NCBI RefSeq assembly: GCF_004519295.1
Contig: NZ_SOZH01000002.1
Coordinates: 186,001-250,000, forward strand
Origin: Cellulosimicrobium funkei
GTDB lineage: Bacteria > Actinomycetota > Actinomycetes > Actinomycetales > Cellulomonadaceae
Direction: 5' to 3'
Length of the DNA stretch: 64,000 bases
Each line of letters opens with the position of its first letter. Position 1 is the first letter of the stretch. The position numbers and the translations under genes are program-made. Shown piece after piece: positions 1-7,817 of the stretch. The notes beneath the pieces were generated by a model that was not told the DNA's origin, searched no databases, and worked only from the letters and a program-made list of their open reading frames with translations.

Positions 1-1
1 G

Positions 2-109
2 ATGGCCGGGCTGCTGACGCTGCTCGGTCTGTCGCTCCAGCGCTTCCGCCGGAAGTCCTGGGTCGCGGACCCGGACGCCTACACCCCGGTCTTCACCGAC
101 CGGAGCTGA
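2..109 (+). CDS. C-terminal end of an unidentified protein (partial)
   Basis: An open frame enters from the left edge and ends in TGA at 107-109. It encodes the last 35 or so residues, including a Leu-rich stretch (LLTLLGLSL) followed by the basic segment QRFRRKSW and a short polar tail. That looks like the end of a last membrane helix with positive-inside residues, so this is probably the C-terminus of a membrane protein. An in-frame ATG at 2-4 exists, but the gene most likely began outside the window. The family cannot be named from so little sequence. A strong hairpin follows the stop. Confidence 0.5.
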   Translation: MAGLLTLLGLSLQRFRRKSWVADPDAYTPVFTDRS

Positions 110-120
110 CGTCCAGAGAC

Positions 121-158
121 GCCAGGACCGCCCGGGCAGCTGCCCGGGCGGTCCTGGC
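121..158. terminator. Bidirectional terminator, 38-bp perfect palindrome
   Basis: GCCAGGACCGCCCGGGCAG is followed directly by its own reverse complement, giving an uninterrupted 38-bp palindrome. It lies between the stop of the partial plus-strand gene (109) and the stop of gntP on the minus strand (174), so it can fold in either transcript. No T-tract follows, as is common in high-GC actinobacteria. Confidence 0.75.
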
Positions 159-173
159 CGCGCTCGTCGCGCG

Positions 174-1556
174 CTACGCGACGGCGAAGACGAGGGCCGC
201 GATGGCGAAGCCCATGACGCCGATGGCCGTCTCCATGACCGTCCACGTGCGGAGGGTCGTCTTGACGTCCATGTCGAAGAACCGGCCTACGAGCCAGAAC
301 CCGGAGTCGTTCACATGACTGAGCACCACCGAGCCCGCTGCCACGGCGACGACGACCGCGGCGAGCTCGATCGCGTTGAACCCGCCGGCCTCCACGGCCG
401 GGGCGATGAGCCCAGCCGCGGTGGTCAGCGCGACGGTCGCGGAACCCTGCGCCACGCGGAGGATCGCCGCGATGAGGAACCCGGCCACGATGACGGGCAG
501 GCCGAGGTCGCCGAGCACGTCGGCGAGCGCGTCGCCGATCCCCGTCGCGCGCAGGACTCCACCGAACATGCCGCCCGCGCCGGTGATGAGGATGACCGAG
601 CACACCGGGCCGAGCGCCGAGTCGAGGGTCTTCTCCAGCGCCGTCCCGGAGACGCCGCGACGGCGGCCCAGGACCCAGGCGGCGACGAGCACGGTGATGA
701 GCAGCGCGATCGGCGTCGCACCGATGGCGCGCAGCGTCTGCACGGCGGGGTTGTCCCCGTCGACGGTCCCGGCGGCGCGGAGCGCGTCGAGGCCCGTGTT
801 GGCGAAGATGAGCACGAGCGGGAGCAGGAGGATCGCGACGACGGTGCCGAACTTCGGCGGGTTCTCGAGCTGGTCCTCGTCGGCCTCGCCGAGGATCGCG
901 GGGATGGGTAGCTCGATGCGGCGTCCGGCGAAGCGGCCGAACAGGTAGCTCGTGACGTACCACGTCGGGATGGCGACGACGAGGCCGAGCAGGATGACGA
1001 TGCCGATGTTCGCGCCGAGGAACTCGGTCGCGGCGACGGGGCCGGGGTGCGGCGGCACGTAGATGTGCATGACGGAGAACGCACCCGCCACGGGCAGGCC
1101 GTAGAGGAGGAGCGAGCCGCCCAGCCGACGCCCGACGGAGAAGACGATCGGCAGCATGACGACGAGACCGGCGTCGAAGAAGATCGGGAAGCCGAAGATG
1201 AGGGAGGCGAGGCCGAGCGCGAACGGCGCCCGCTTCTCCCCGAACTTCTCGATGAGGAAGTCCGCCATGACCTTGGCGCCGCCGCTCGTCTCGACGAGCC
1301 TGCCGAGCATGGCGCCCAGCCCCACGAGGAGCGCGACGGTCGCGAGCGTCGAGCCGAACCCGGCGGTGAGCACCTCGACGATCGATCCCGTCGGGATGCC
1401 GGCGACCACCGCGGTGAGCAGGCTGACGAGGATGAGCGCCACGAAGGCGTGCAGCTTGAGCTTGATGATGAGGAACAGCAGGATCGCGATCGCGCCGGCG
1501 GCGATGGCGAGCAGCGGTCCGGCGGTCAGGGTCTGTGTCCAGTCCTCGGGGGGCAT
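174..1556 (-). CDS. gntP: Gluconate:H+ symporter, GntP family
   Basis: 460 residues, the normal GntP length, with about twelve to fourteen hydrophobic segments along the chain and no signal peptide. The motif HPGPVAATEFLGANIG in the first half and the GSATVALTTAAGLI segment near the C-terminus fit the GntP/GntT family of inner-membrane gluconate-proton symporters. The ATG at 1556 has GGAGA six bases upstream. The gene follows gntK on the same strand with a 136-bp gap that is full of short tandem repeats, so the two are probably one gluconate uptake and phosphorylation operon. Related GntP members carry other aldonates or D-serine, but the adjacent gluconokinase supports gluconate. Confidence 0.93.
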   Translation of the reverse strand: MPPEDWTQTLTAGPLLAIAAGAIAILLFLIIKLKLHAFVALILVSLLTAVVAGIPTGSIVEVLTAGFGSTLATVALLVGLGAMLGRLVETSGGAKVMADFLIEKFGEKRAPFALGLASLIFGFPIFFDAGLVVMLPIVFSVGRRLGGSLLLYGLPVAGAFSVMHIYVPPHPGPVAATEFLGANIGIVILLGLVVAIPTWYVTSYLFGRFAGRRIELPIPAILGEADEDQLENPPKFGTVVAILLLPLVLIFANTGLDALRAAGTVDGDNPAVQTLRAIGATPIALLITVLVAAWVLGRRRGVSGTALEKTLDSALGPVCSVILITGAGGMFGGVLRATGIGDALADVLGDLGLPVIVAGFLIAAILRVAQGSATVALTTAAGLIAPAVEAGGFNAIELAAVVVAVAAGSVVLSHVNDSGFWLVGRFFDMDVKTTLRTWTVMETAIGVMGFAIAALVFAVA

Positions 1557-1576
1557 GGTGTCTCCGTCGACGGTCG

Positions 1577-1617
1577 GGTGCGTGGTGCGTGGTGCGTGGT
1601 GCGTGGTGCGTGGTGCA
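1577..1617. repeat. Heptanucleotide tandem repeat between gntK and gntP
   Basis: Five perfect tandem copies of GGTGCGT (1577-1611) plus a partial sixth, ending GGTGCA. The array begins about 20 bp upstream of the gntP start codon on the minus strand and ends about 30 bp before the gntK-tail repeats. Slippage here would change the length of the gntK-gntP intergenic transcript. Confidence 0.9.
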
Positions 1618-1647
1618 GGGGTGAGGGTCAGGGAGGGCGGCGCGGCT

Positions 1648-1716
1648 CAGCGCTCGCCCGAGGCGTCGTTCAGCGCTCGCCCGAGGCGTCGCTCAGTGCG
1701 TGCCCGAGGTGTCGCT
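1648..1716. repeat. Three 23-bp tandem copies of the gntK tail
   Basis: Units at 1648-1670, 1671-1693 and 1694-1716 share the pattern CAGCGCTCGCCCGAGGCGTC with a few changes in the third copy. The third unit is the coding end of gntK, and its TGA lies at the junction with the second unit. Two extra copies of the gene end therefore follow the stop codon. This looks like local tandem duplication rather than a dispersed element. Confidence 0.85.
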
Positions 1717-2268
1717 CAGCCGGGTCCGGGCGAGGATCTCGTCCACGACCTGCTCGGGCGTGGCGGAGACGTCGAGCGTGAAGCCGGGCTCGTCGTCGGC
1801 CAGGGGCTCGAGCGTGGCGAGCTGCGACGGCAGGAGCGACGTGGGCATGAAGTGCCCGCTGCGGTGCTGCATGCGCTCGGCGAGGAGCTCGGGGGTGCCG
1901 TCGAGGTGGACGAAGCACACCTCGCCCCGGGCGGTGCGCAGCAGGTCGCGATAGGTGCGCTTGAGCGCGGAGCACGTGACGACGCCGGACCGGCCGGCCT
2001 CCGCCTCGCTGCTCAGCCAGTCGCGGATCGCCTCGAGCCAGGGCCACCGGTCGTCGTCGGTGAGCGGCGTCCCGGCGCTCATCTTGTCGATGTTGGCCTG
2101 CGGGTGGAAGCGGTCGGCCTCCGCGTACTCGGTGCCGAGGCGCTCCGCGAGCAGCGTCGCGACGGTGGTCTTGCCCGAGCCGGCGACGCCCATCACGACG
2201 AGGTGCTGCGGCAGGGGGTGGTTCCCGGTGTCGTCGGGCCGGTCGGTGGAGCTGACGTCCGTGTCCAT
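1693..2268 (-). CDS. gntK: Gluconokinase (gluconate kinase)
   Basis: 191 residues, cytosolic, phosphorylating D-gluconate with ATP to 6-phosphogluconate for the pentose phosphate pathway. The Walker A motif GVAGSGKTT lies at residues 27-35, followed by the family segments EADRFHPQANIDKMSAGTPL and TCSALKRTYRDLLR (LKR being the conserved phosphate-contacting part) and the HFMPTSLLPSQ region near the C-terminus. The ATG at 2268 has GGAAG about seven bases upstream and leaves a short N-terminal tail before the P-loop. It is transcribed away from the divergent regulator gene and is followed by gntP, so it is the first gene of the gluconate operon. The end of the gene is tandemly duplicated. Confidence 0.93.
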   Translation of the reverse strand: MDTDVSSTDRPDDTGNHPLPQHLVVMGVAGSGKTTVATLLAERLGTEYAEADRFHPQANIDKMSAGTPLTDDDRWPWLEAIRDWLSSEAEAGRSGVVTCSALKRTYRDLLRTARGEVCFVHLDGTPELLAERMQHRSGHFMPTSLLPSQLATLEPLADDEPGFTLDVSATPEQVVDEILARTRLSDTSGTH

Positions 2269-2379
2269 GTGTCGACTTCCGTGTCGGGTGGGGGCGTCCG
2301 GTCGGGGCGGTGCCTGGGGCCCCGGCCGTCCCGGTGACGACCGTCGTGGTCGTCCTCGGCCTCCACTGTGGGGCATTGG

Positions 2380-2415
2380 TAGCACCTTTGGCAAGTGATT
2401 GATAGCACCATTGGC
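2380..2415. promoter_or_regulatory. Probable GntR operator pair in the gntK-gntR intergenic region
   Basis: Two direct copies of TAGCACC(T/A)TTGGC lie at 2380-2392 and 2403-2415, 23 bp apart, about two helical turns, and differ at one position. The second copy ends just before the probable -10 box (TAGGCT, 2422-2427) of the divergent regulator gene. This fits repression of both gntK and the regulator by the FCD-type GntR protein, with gluconate or 6-phosphogluconate as possible effector. The assignment comes from position and repetition, not from a binding experiment. Confidence 0.6.
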
Positions 2416-2434
2416 CGCCACTAGGCTGCGAGAC

Positions 2435-3139
2435 ATGGCGACGACGGTCCTGCACACCACCGTGCTCGACTCGCTCGGACGTCGCATCACCAGCGGCGAC
2501 GTCCCCGCGGGCACGCCGTTGACCCTGGAGTCGATCGGCTCCGAGTTCGGGGTGTCGCGCACCGTCGCGCGCGAGGTCATGCGGCTCCTCGAAGGGCTCG
2601 GGCTCGTGCGGTCGAGGCGCCGCGTGGGGATCGTCGTGCTCGGCATCGAGGACTGGAACGTGCTCGACCCGCGCGTCATCCGCTGGCGGCTCGAGGGCCC
2701 CGGCCGCGACCCGCAGCTCCGCACGCTCACCGAGCTGCGGCACGCCGTCGAGCCGCTCGCCGCCGCCGGGGCCGCGCTCCACGCCACGCCCGCCGAGCGC
2801 GCCGAGCTCGTCGCCGCCGCCGGGCGCATGCGCCTGCTCGGGGAGGCGGGCGACCTCGAGGAGTTCCTCGCGCTCGACGTCCGGTTCCACGAGATCCTGC
2901 TCCGCGCGAGCGGCAACGAGATGTTCGGCGCGCTCGCGGGGGTCGTCGCGGCCGTCCTCAGCGGCCGGACGCACCTGGGCCTCATGCCCGCCTCGCCCGT
3001 CCCCGAGGCCCTCGACCAGCACGAGGCCGTCGCGCGCGCGGTCGCGGACGGCGACCCGGAGGCCGCCGAGGCCGCGATGGCCGCGATCGTCGGCGAGGTG
3101 CGCACCGCGCTCGACGGCGTCCCGCCCGCCCCCGCCTGA
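2435..3139 (+). CDS. gntR: FadR-type GntR regulator of the gluconate genes
   Basis: 234 residues. An N-terminal winged helix-turn-helix (about residues 10-75, with SIGSEFGVSRTVAREVMRLL as its helices) is followed by an all-helical FCD effector domain (about 90-225), with acidic and histidine residues such as DVRFHEILLRASGN that bind metal and effector in this family. It is divergent from gntK-gntP and probably controls that operon and itself through the repeated TAGCACC sites in the intergenic gap. The start at 2435 is chosen because TAGGCT lies seven bases upstream, the spacing of a leaderless actinobacterial start. An in-frame start at 2399 would lie inside the operator region. The last codons and stop are tandemly duplicated. 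Confidence 0.88.
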   Translation: MATTVLHTTVLDSLGRRITSGDVPAGTPLTLESIGSEFGVSRTVAREVMRLLEGLGLVRSRRRVGIVVLGIEDWNVLDPRVIRWRLEGPGRDPQLRTLTELRHAVEPLAAAGAALHATPAERAELVAAAGRMRLLGEAGDLEEFLALDVRFHEILLRASGNEMFGALAGVVAAVLSGRTHLGLMPASPVPEALDQHEAVARAVADGDPEAAEAAMAAIVGEVRTALDGVPPAPA

Positions 3140-3178
3140 GCGGCACGCCCCGGCCCCGCCTGAGCGGCACGCCCCGGT
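3131..3178. repeat. Two 24-bp tandem copies of the gntR tail
   Basis: CCCGCCTGAGCGGCACGCCC begins at 3131 and again at 3155, so a unit of 24 bp is present twice. The first copy contains the last codon and TGA of the regulator gene; the second copy is non-coding and in the same phase, giving a second in-frame TGA. Confidence 0.85.
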
Positions 3179-3207
3179 CCCGTCGGGGGCTGGCGGGTCC
3201 CGCGGGC

Positions 3208-5403
3208 TCAGCGCGCGTGCACGCGGACCTCGGCCGCCTTGACGACGAACCAGACGCGCTCGCCCGGCACCAGACCGAGCTCGGCGACCGCGCGCGGCGT
3301 GAGGTCCGCGGCGAGGCGCGGCGCGTCGTGCCCGACGGCGGTCGTCGCCGCCGCGGCCCGGTCGCCGGGGCTCTCGCCGACCGCGCGGCCCCACACGCGC
3401 AGGAGCGGCCCGTGCGGCTCGACGCTCGTCACGACGACCCGGTACGCGTTGCGCGGGCTGCCCTCGGGCGTCGTGCGGTGCACGGCGACCGCGCGCGGCG
3501 CGAACACCGCGACGGCGCCGTCCCCGACCGCGAGCGGCTCGTCCGCCGTCCCGCGCACGCGGACCTCGGTGCCGTCGACGGCGACGGTCAGCTCGCGCCC
3601 GAGTGCTTCCCCGTCCGGGCCGACGCCCGCCGCGCCCCCGACCAGGTCCGTCGTCCCGTCCGTCGTCCCGCCCGCTGCCCCCGGCGCACCACCGCTCGCC
3701 GTCCGCACCGGCTCCAGGACGGCGACGTGCGCGACGCTCCCCGCGAGCAGGTTGACGCCCGCGAGGCGGGCGGCGAACCGGGACCGCGGCCGCGTGAGCA
3801 CCGCGTCGACCGGCCCGTCCTCGACGACGCGGCCGCCCTCCAGCACGACGACGCGGTCCGCGAGGAGCAGCACGTCGAGCAGGTCGTGCGTCACGAGCAG
3901 GGTCGTGCGCGGGTGCTCGCGCTGCGCGTGGTGCAGCACGGTCCGGACGTGCTGCGCGACGCCGACGTCGAGCGACGCGAGCGGCTCGTCGAGCAGGAGC
4001 ACGCGCGGGTCGGTCACGAGCGCCCGGGCGATCGCGACGCGCTGCGCCTGCCCGCCCGACAGGTCGGTCGAGCGGCGTCGCGCGAGGTCCGCCGCGCCGA
4101 TGCGGGCGAGCGCGTCCCGGGCCTCCCCCCGGGCACGAGCGCGGGGCACGCCCCGGGACCGGAGGCCGAACGCGACGTCGTCCTCGACCGACAGGTGCTC
4201 GAACAGCAGTGGGCGCTGGCTCAGCCACGCGAGGTGACGACGGCGCGGCGGGAGGCGCGAGACGTCGTCGTGCCCGACGGTGACGCGCGCACCGGGGGCC
4301 TCGCCGGGTGTGAGCAGGCCCGCGACGACCTGCACGAGCGTGGACTTGCCCGCCCCGTTCTCGCCGAGCACCGCCACGACCTCGCCCGCCGCGACGGTGA
4401 GGTCCACGTCGAGCCCCCGCTCCGGCACGACCGCGCGCACGGTCAGCGCGGCGGGGGGCGTCCCGGTGCGCGAGGTCGGAGCCGCGACGGCTGCCGCGGC
4501 TCGGTCGACCGGCGGGTCGGCCTGCCGGCGAGCGGAGACGACGGCGCGGGGGCGCGGGCCGCCGTCGGGCGACGAGCCCCGGGTGCCTCGCCGCGGGCGG
4601 GTGCTGGGGCCCCCGAGCACGCCGGGCCCGTGGACGACGGCGGTGATGAGGACCGCGACCACGACGAGCACGAACGACAGCGCGACCGCGCTGTCCGGGT
4701 CCGCGCTGCGCTGGAGGTAGATCTCGAGCGGCAGGGTCTGCGTGACACCCTGGAGCGCGCCCGCGAACGTCAGGGTCGCCCCGAACTCGCCGAGGGCGCG
4801 CGCGAACGCGAGCACGGCGCCCGACAGCAGCCCCGGCAGGACGCGGGGGAGCGTGACCCGGCGCAGGACGGTCGTGGGCCGCGCGCCGAGCGTCGCGGCG
4901 ACGTCCTCGAGGCGCGTGTCCTGGCTGCGCAGCGCGCCCTCCAGGCTGAGCACGAGGAATGGCAGCGCGACGAAGGTCTGCGCCAGCACGACGGCCGTCG
5001 TCGTGAACGCGACCTCGATCCCCAGCACCTCGAGGTGCCGGCCGATCAGGCCCCGCCGCCCGAACGTGTGCAGCAGCGCGATGCCGCCGACGACGGGCGG
5101 CAGCACGAGCGGCAGGAGCACGAGGGCGCGTGCGACGCGCTGCCCCGGGAACGTGGTGCGCGCGAGGACGAGAGCCATGGGCGCGCCGAGCACCACGCAG
5201 CACGCCGTCGCGGCGAGCGCCGTGCGCAGCGACAGGCCGAGCGCGTCGAGAGCCGCCGGAGAGGTCACGAGCGCCCAGAAGCCGCCGGTCCCGTCCGGCC
5301 CCGGCGTGAGCTCCACGCGCCCGACCATCGCCACCACGGGCACGACGACGAACAGCGCGCCCAGCAGCGCGGGGACGAGGACCCAGCGGGGCAGGCCGCG
5401 CAT
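3208..5403 (-). CDS. modBC: Fused molybdate ABC transporter permease and ATPase (ModB-ModC)
   Basis: 731 residues joining two normally separate subunits. Residues 1 to about 260 are a ModB-type permease with five or so membrane helices and the cytoplasmic EAA-type loop ([21 protein letters not shown]). A Pro/Arg-rich linker of about 60 residues leads to an ATPase with Walker [10 protein letters not shown] (about 347-355), signature LSGGQAQ, Walker [13 protein letters not shown] and the switch histidine in VTHD. The C-terminal 170 residues carry a low-complexity insert and a TOBE/Mop fold that binds oxyanion. With ModA it imports molybdate or tungstate. It starts 25 bp after the modA stop, in the regulator-modA-modBC operon. 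Such fusions are known in Actinobacteria. Confidence 0.93.
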   Translation of the reverse strand: MRGLPRWVLVPALLGALFVVVPVVAMVGRVELTPGPDGTGGFWALVTSPAALDALGLSLRTALAATACCVVLGAPMALVLARTTFPGQRVARALVLLPLVLPPVVGGIALLHTFGRRGLIGRHLEVLGIEVAFTTTAVVLAQTFVALPFLVLSLEGALRSQDTRLEDVAATLGARPTTVLRRVTLPRVLPGLLSGAVLAFARALGEFGATLTFAGALQGVTQTLPLEIYLQRSADPDSAVALSFVLVVVAVLITAVVHGPGVLGGPSTRPRRGTRGSSPDGGPRPRAVVSARRQADPPVDRAAAAVAAPTSRTGTPPAALTVRAVVPERGLDVDLTVAAGEVVAVLGENGAGKSTLVQVVAGLLTPGEAPGARVTVGHDDVSRLPPRRRHLAWLSQRPLLFEHLSVEDDVAFGLRSRGVPRARARGEARDALARIGAADLARRRSTDLSGGQAQRVAIARALVTDPRVLLLDEPLASLDVGVAQHVRTVLHHAQREHPRTTLLVTHDLLDVLLLADRVVVLEGGRVVEDGPVDAVLTRPRSRFAARLAGVNLLAGSVAHVAVLEPVRTASGGAPGAAGGTTDGTTDLVGGAAGVGPDGEALGRELTVAVDGTEVRVRGTADEPLAVGDGAVAVFAPRAVAVHRTTPEGSPRNAYRVVVTSVEPHGPLLRVWGRAVGESPGDRAAAATTAVGHDAPRLAADLTPRAVAELGLVPGERVWFVVKAAEVRVHAR

Positions 5404-5428
5404 CAGGAGCCGCCGGGAGGCACGGGGG

Positions 5429-6280
5429 TCACGGTGCGTCGGGCGTGCCGAAGCCCGCGGCGGCGAGCGCGGCCTGCCCGGCGTCGCCGGTCACGAGGTC
5501 CACCCACGCCTGCGCGAGCGCGACCTGCTCCGGGCCGGCGTCCTCGGCCGCCGCGACGAGCGCGATCGGGTAGACGTTGAGCGCGGCGCTCGTCTCGGGC
5601 ACGTCCACGACCTCGACGTCGTCGCCCGCGAGCGTCGCGTCGGTGACGTAGACGAGCCCCGCGTCGGCCTCGCCCGCCGTCACCTTGCCGAGCACGTCGG
5701 TGACGCTGGCCTCCTCGCTCACGCGGTGGAGGGTCACGCCCGCGGCCTCGGCGACGGTGTCGGTCGCGCTGCCGCACGGCACCTGCGGCGCGCACACGAC
5801 GACCTTGACGTCGTCCCGCGCGAGGTCGGCGAAGGTCTCGACGCCCGCGGGGTTGCCGGGCGGCGTGACGATCGTCAGCGTGTTCGTCGCGAACGCGACG
5901 GGGTCGGCCGCGTCCCCGGCGTCGACGACCCGCGCCATGGAGCGCTCGTCCGCGGACGCGAAGACGTCGGCCGGCGCGCCGGCGAGGATCTGGTCGCCCA
6001 GGTCGGACGACCCGGCGAAGGACAGCGCGACGGTCACGCCGTCGTGGTCGTCCTCGAAGTCCGCCGCGAGGTCGGTGAACACGTCGCGCAGCGAGGCCGC
6101 GGCGAGCACGGTGAGGGTGCGGTCCGCGGCCGTCGTGCGTGCGGGGTCGGGGGTAGCGCCGTCGTCGGTCCCCGCGCCCGTGGCGCACGCGGCGAGGCCG
6201 GCGACCAGGGCCGCCGCCCCGAGCGCCACGAGAGGGCCCCGGGCGGGGCGGCGGGTCGTCGTGCGGGCGGCCGCGCTCAC
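5429..6280 (-). CDS. modA: Molybdate-binding lipoprotein ModA
   Basis: 283 residues. The N-terminus has a basic stretch, a hydrophobic segment and the lipobox LAAC (Cys near residue 32), so it is a lipid-anchored extracellular protein. The mature part shows the ModA/PBP-II motifs [13 protein letters not shown] and [12 protein letters not shown], whose Ser residues bind the oxyanion, and later GLVYVTDA. It delivers molybdate to the fused ModBC transporter, whose gene follows 25 bp downstream. The start is GTG at 6280, overlapping the stop of the upstream regulator gene by four bases (GTGA), which indicates translational coupling. Confidence 0.92.
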   Translation of the reverse strand: MSAAARTTTRRPARGPLVALGAAALVAGLAACATGAGTDDGATPDPARTTAADRTLTVLAAASLRDVFTDLAADFEDDHDGVTVALSFAGSSDLGDQILAGAPADVFASADERSMARVVDAGDAADPVAFATNTLTIVTPPGNPAGVETFADLARDDVKVVVCAPQVPCGSATDTVAEAAGVTLHRVSEEASVTDVLGKVTAGEADAGLVYVTDATLAGDDVEVVDVPETSAALNVYPIALVAAAEDAGPEQVALAQAWVDLVTGDAGQAALAAAGFGTPDAP

Positions 6281-6681
6281 GCGGCTCCTCCGGGGGTCTC
6301 GACGATGACGGTCGTCGCCTTGACCACCGCGACGGCGAGGCTGCCGGGCTCGAGCCGCAGCTCGCGCACGGCCTCCGTGCTCATGAGCGACACGACGCGC
6401 TGGCCGCCGCAGAGCATCTCGACCTGGGACATGACGGTGTCGCTCACGACGTCCGTCACGATCCCCACGAACCGGTTGCGCGCCGAGCGGGCGACGCCCG
6501 AGGGGTCGGGCGTCGGGTGCGACTGCGCGTCGGCGAAGCGCGCGAGCTCCGCGCCGTCGACCACCTTGCGCCCGGCGTCGTCGGCGCTCGCGGCGAGGTC
6601 CCCGGCGTCGACCCAGCGGCGGACGGTGTCGTCGCTGACCCCGAGCAGACTCGCGGCCTCGCGGATCCGAAAGTGCGGCAT
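6277..6681 (-). CDS. Helix-turn-helix plus Mop-domain molybdate regulator
   Basis: 134 residues. Residues 1 to about 45 form a MerR/excisionase-like DNA-binding domain (REAASLLGVSDDTVRRWVDAG). Residues about 66-130 form a single TOBE/Mop oxyanion-binding domain (NRFVGIVTDVVSDTVMSQVE, then AVVKATTVIVE). This architecture reads as a one-component molybdate sensor. Its gene is first in an operon with modA and modBC and overlaps modA by four bases, so it probably senses molybdate and controls uptake; direction of control is unknown. The ATG at 6681 lies seven bases after TAGGGT (6694-6689), a leaderless arrangement. It is shorter than E. coli ModE and has one Mop domain instead of two. Confidence 0.8.
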   Translation of the reverse strand: MPHFRIREAASLLGVSDDTVRRWVDAGDLAASADDAGRKVVDGAELARFADAQSHPTPDPSGVARSARNRFVGIVTDVVSDTVMSQVEMLCGGQRVVSLMSTEAVRELRLEPGSLAVAVVKATTVIVETPGGAA

Positions 6682-6730
6682 GAAGGCGACCCTAGACCCG
6701 CATCTGCGGAGTGTCACCCGACGAGGTATG

Positions 6731-6786
6731 GTGCTGGGCTCCGCGGCCCGGCTGGGGAGGTGCAGTCTTCCCGCTTCCCCGAGCAC
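6731..6786 (+). ncRNA. Possible structured RNA, three-way junction
   Basis: The plus strand can fold as stem P1 GTGCT/AGCAC (6731-6735 with 6782-6786), hairpin P2 GGGC-TCCGCG-GCCC (6736-6749) and hairpin P3 GGGGAGG/CTTCCCC (6754-6760 with 6774-6780). P3 contains a G-T pair that favours plus-strand RNA over its complement. TATGGT at 6727-6732 could be a -10 box but overlaps P1. I do not recognise the family. It lies upstream of the mod regulator but on the opposite strand, and no plus-strand gene starts until 7578. Chance folding in GC-rich DNA is a real alternative. Confidence 0.25.
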
Positions 6787-6801
6787 GCCCCTGGAGCGGG
6801 T

Positions 6802-7017
6802 CTAGGCGACGTGCACCTGGCACTCGGGGCACACGGGTACGGCCGATGCCGCTTCGTCGCGAGTGATCGGACAGTGAAGCGGGCACAGGATGCTGACTCG
6901 GTGCGGGACGCGGGAGCCGGGGATCGAGCCCCAGGCGATGATGTGCAGGACGCGGGCACGGGCTGGGCCACCGCAGCCCGGACAGTCCACGGCGATCCAC
7001 TTCTCGATGACGCTCAT
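6802..7017 (-). CDS. Small zinc-ribbon-like protein
   Basis: 71 residues with three cysteine pairs or near-pairs: CPGC at residues 12-15, CPLHC around 45-49 and CPEC near the C-terminus. The spacing suggests a structural zinc site of the zinc-ribbon kind. I do not recognise the family and assign no function. The ATG at 7017 lacks a strong Shine-Dalgarno. The gene lies alone between the molybdate operon and a DUF6221 gene. Codon use seems less G/C-biased than in the metabolic genes around it, which would fit an acquired gene. The cysteine pattern is the main reason to believe it is real. Confidence 0.5.
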   Translation of the reverse strand: MSVIEKWIAVDCPGCGGPARARVLHIIAWGSIPGSRVPHRVSILCPLHCPITRDEAASAVPVCPECQVHVA

Positions 7018-7194
7018 GGCGGCTCACGTTCTCGGCGCAGTCTTCGCGACCCTGATGGTTGCAGTACGCCGTCGTGGCCCGGGAGGTCCGCCGGCAGCGG
7101 GCTGCTTCACGACCGGCATTCCCCGCGACACGTGGACGCGTCTCTCACGATGCGCCCTCCGTGGCCCGCTCGCCACACCTGGTGAGGCGAGTCA

Positions 7195-7500
7195 TCAGGT
7201 GCGCCAGGTGGGGTCGAAGTCCGGGTGCTCGGCGTAGGGCGTGGCGAGTGCTCGCAGGATGCGGTCACCGACGAAGGCGATGCCGCTCTGGGCGCGCTCG
7301 TCGGTGTCGCGCTCCAGGTCGGCGGTCATGTCGTACCCCGTGGCCTCGTAGGCGAGGGTGATGATGCGTCGTTTCATCGCGCACTCCGTCAGGATGCGTG
7401 AGCATGACCACGGCGCTGGAGGTCCTGGCCCGTCCTCGAGGGTCGCGCACGCTGCTTCGTCCTCGTCGATCCGAGCGAGGAGGAACTCCGTCAAGGCCAT
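7195..7500 (-). CDS. DUF6221 family protein
   Basis: 101 residues. The N-terminus LTEFLLARIDEDEAA, the central CAMKRRIITL helix and the C-terminal ILRALATPYAEHPDFDPTWR match the signature ends of DUF6221, a small actinobacterial family of unknown function. Most members have a longer middle section, so this copy is on the short side. The ATG at 7500 is preceded by GGGAGGA at good spacing; a longer in-frame extension upstream has no start signal. It is transcribed towards the small zinc-ribbon gene. Families of this kind often sit in variable, phage- or plasmid-derived regions, which fits the surrounding accessory genes. Confidence 0.7.
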   Translation of the reverse strand: MALTEFLLARIDEDEAACATLEDGPGPPAPWSCSRILTECAMKRRIITLAYEATGYDMTADLERDTDERAQSGIAFVGDRILRALATPYAEHPDFDPTWRT

Positions 7501-7577
7501 CTGCTCATCCTCCCACCGACGGCTGGACAGTCTCTCGTGGACACAGCGAGCAACCCGTCCAGGTGTAGTGTCGAAGT

Positions 7578-7817
7578 GTGGTTGATCGCCGGATCGGCCC
7601 ACGCGACGCCGATCGAGAAGGCTCTCGGACGCCGGGCGAGATGGATGCCCCGGACGAGGACACCTCGGGCGCGCGGTGGGACGACGACGGGGGTTATGAA
7701 CCCGACCTGGAGGACGCACCGATCTCCTTGAGTGGGGCGTCTGACGCCTCACCGACTGACGCGACGGCAGCGGATGCGAGCCGGCCCGCCGGTTCCGAGC
7801 ATCGGACGTCACCATGA
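7578..7817 (+). CDS. Small acidic hypothetical protein
   Basis: 79 residues, rich in Asp, Ser, Ala and Pro and without a predicted fold, for example DAPDEDTSGARWDDDGG. Support comes from context: GTG at 7578 lies six bases after TAGTGT (7566-7571), the leaderless promoter layout repeated elsewhere in the window, and its TGA overlaps the ATG of the next gene by four bases (7814-7817). Both point to translation and coupling. No function can be inferred. The low-complexity sequence means that an untranslated leader remains possible. Confidence 0.45.
   Translation: MVDRRIGPRDADREGSRTPGEMDAPDEDTSGARWDDDGGYEPDLEDAPISLSGASDASPTDATAADASRPAGSEHRTSP

Noticed and set aside
3217-5580. Long plus-strand frame opposite modBC
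   Set aside because: The sequence is low-complexity Arg/Ala/Asp-rich and lies entirely antisense to a fusion gene with intact ABC transporter motifs.
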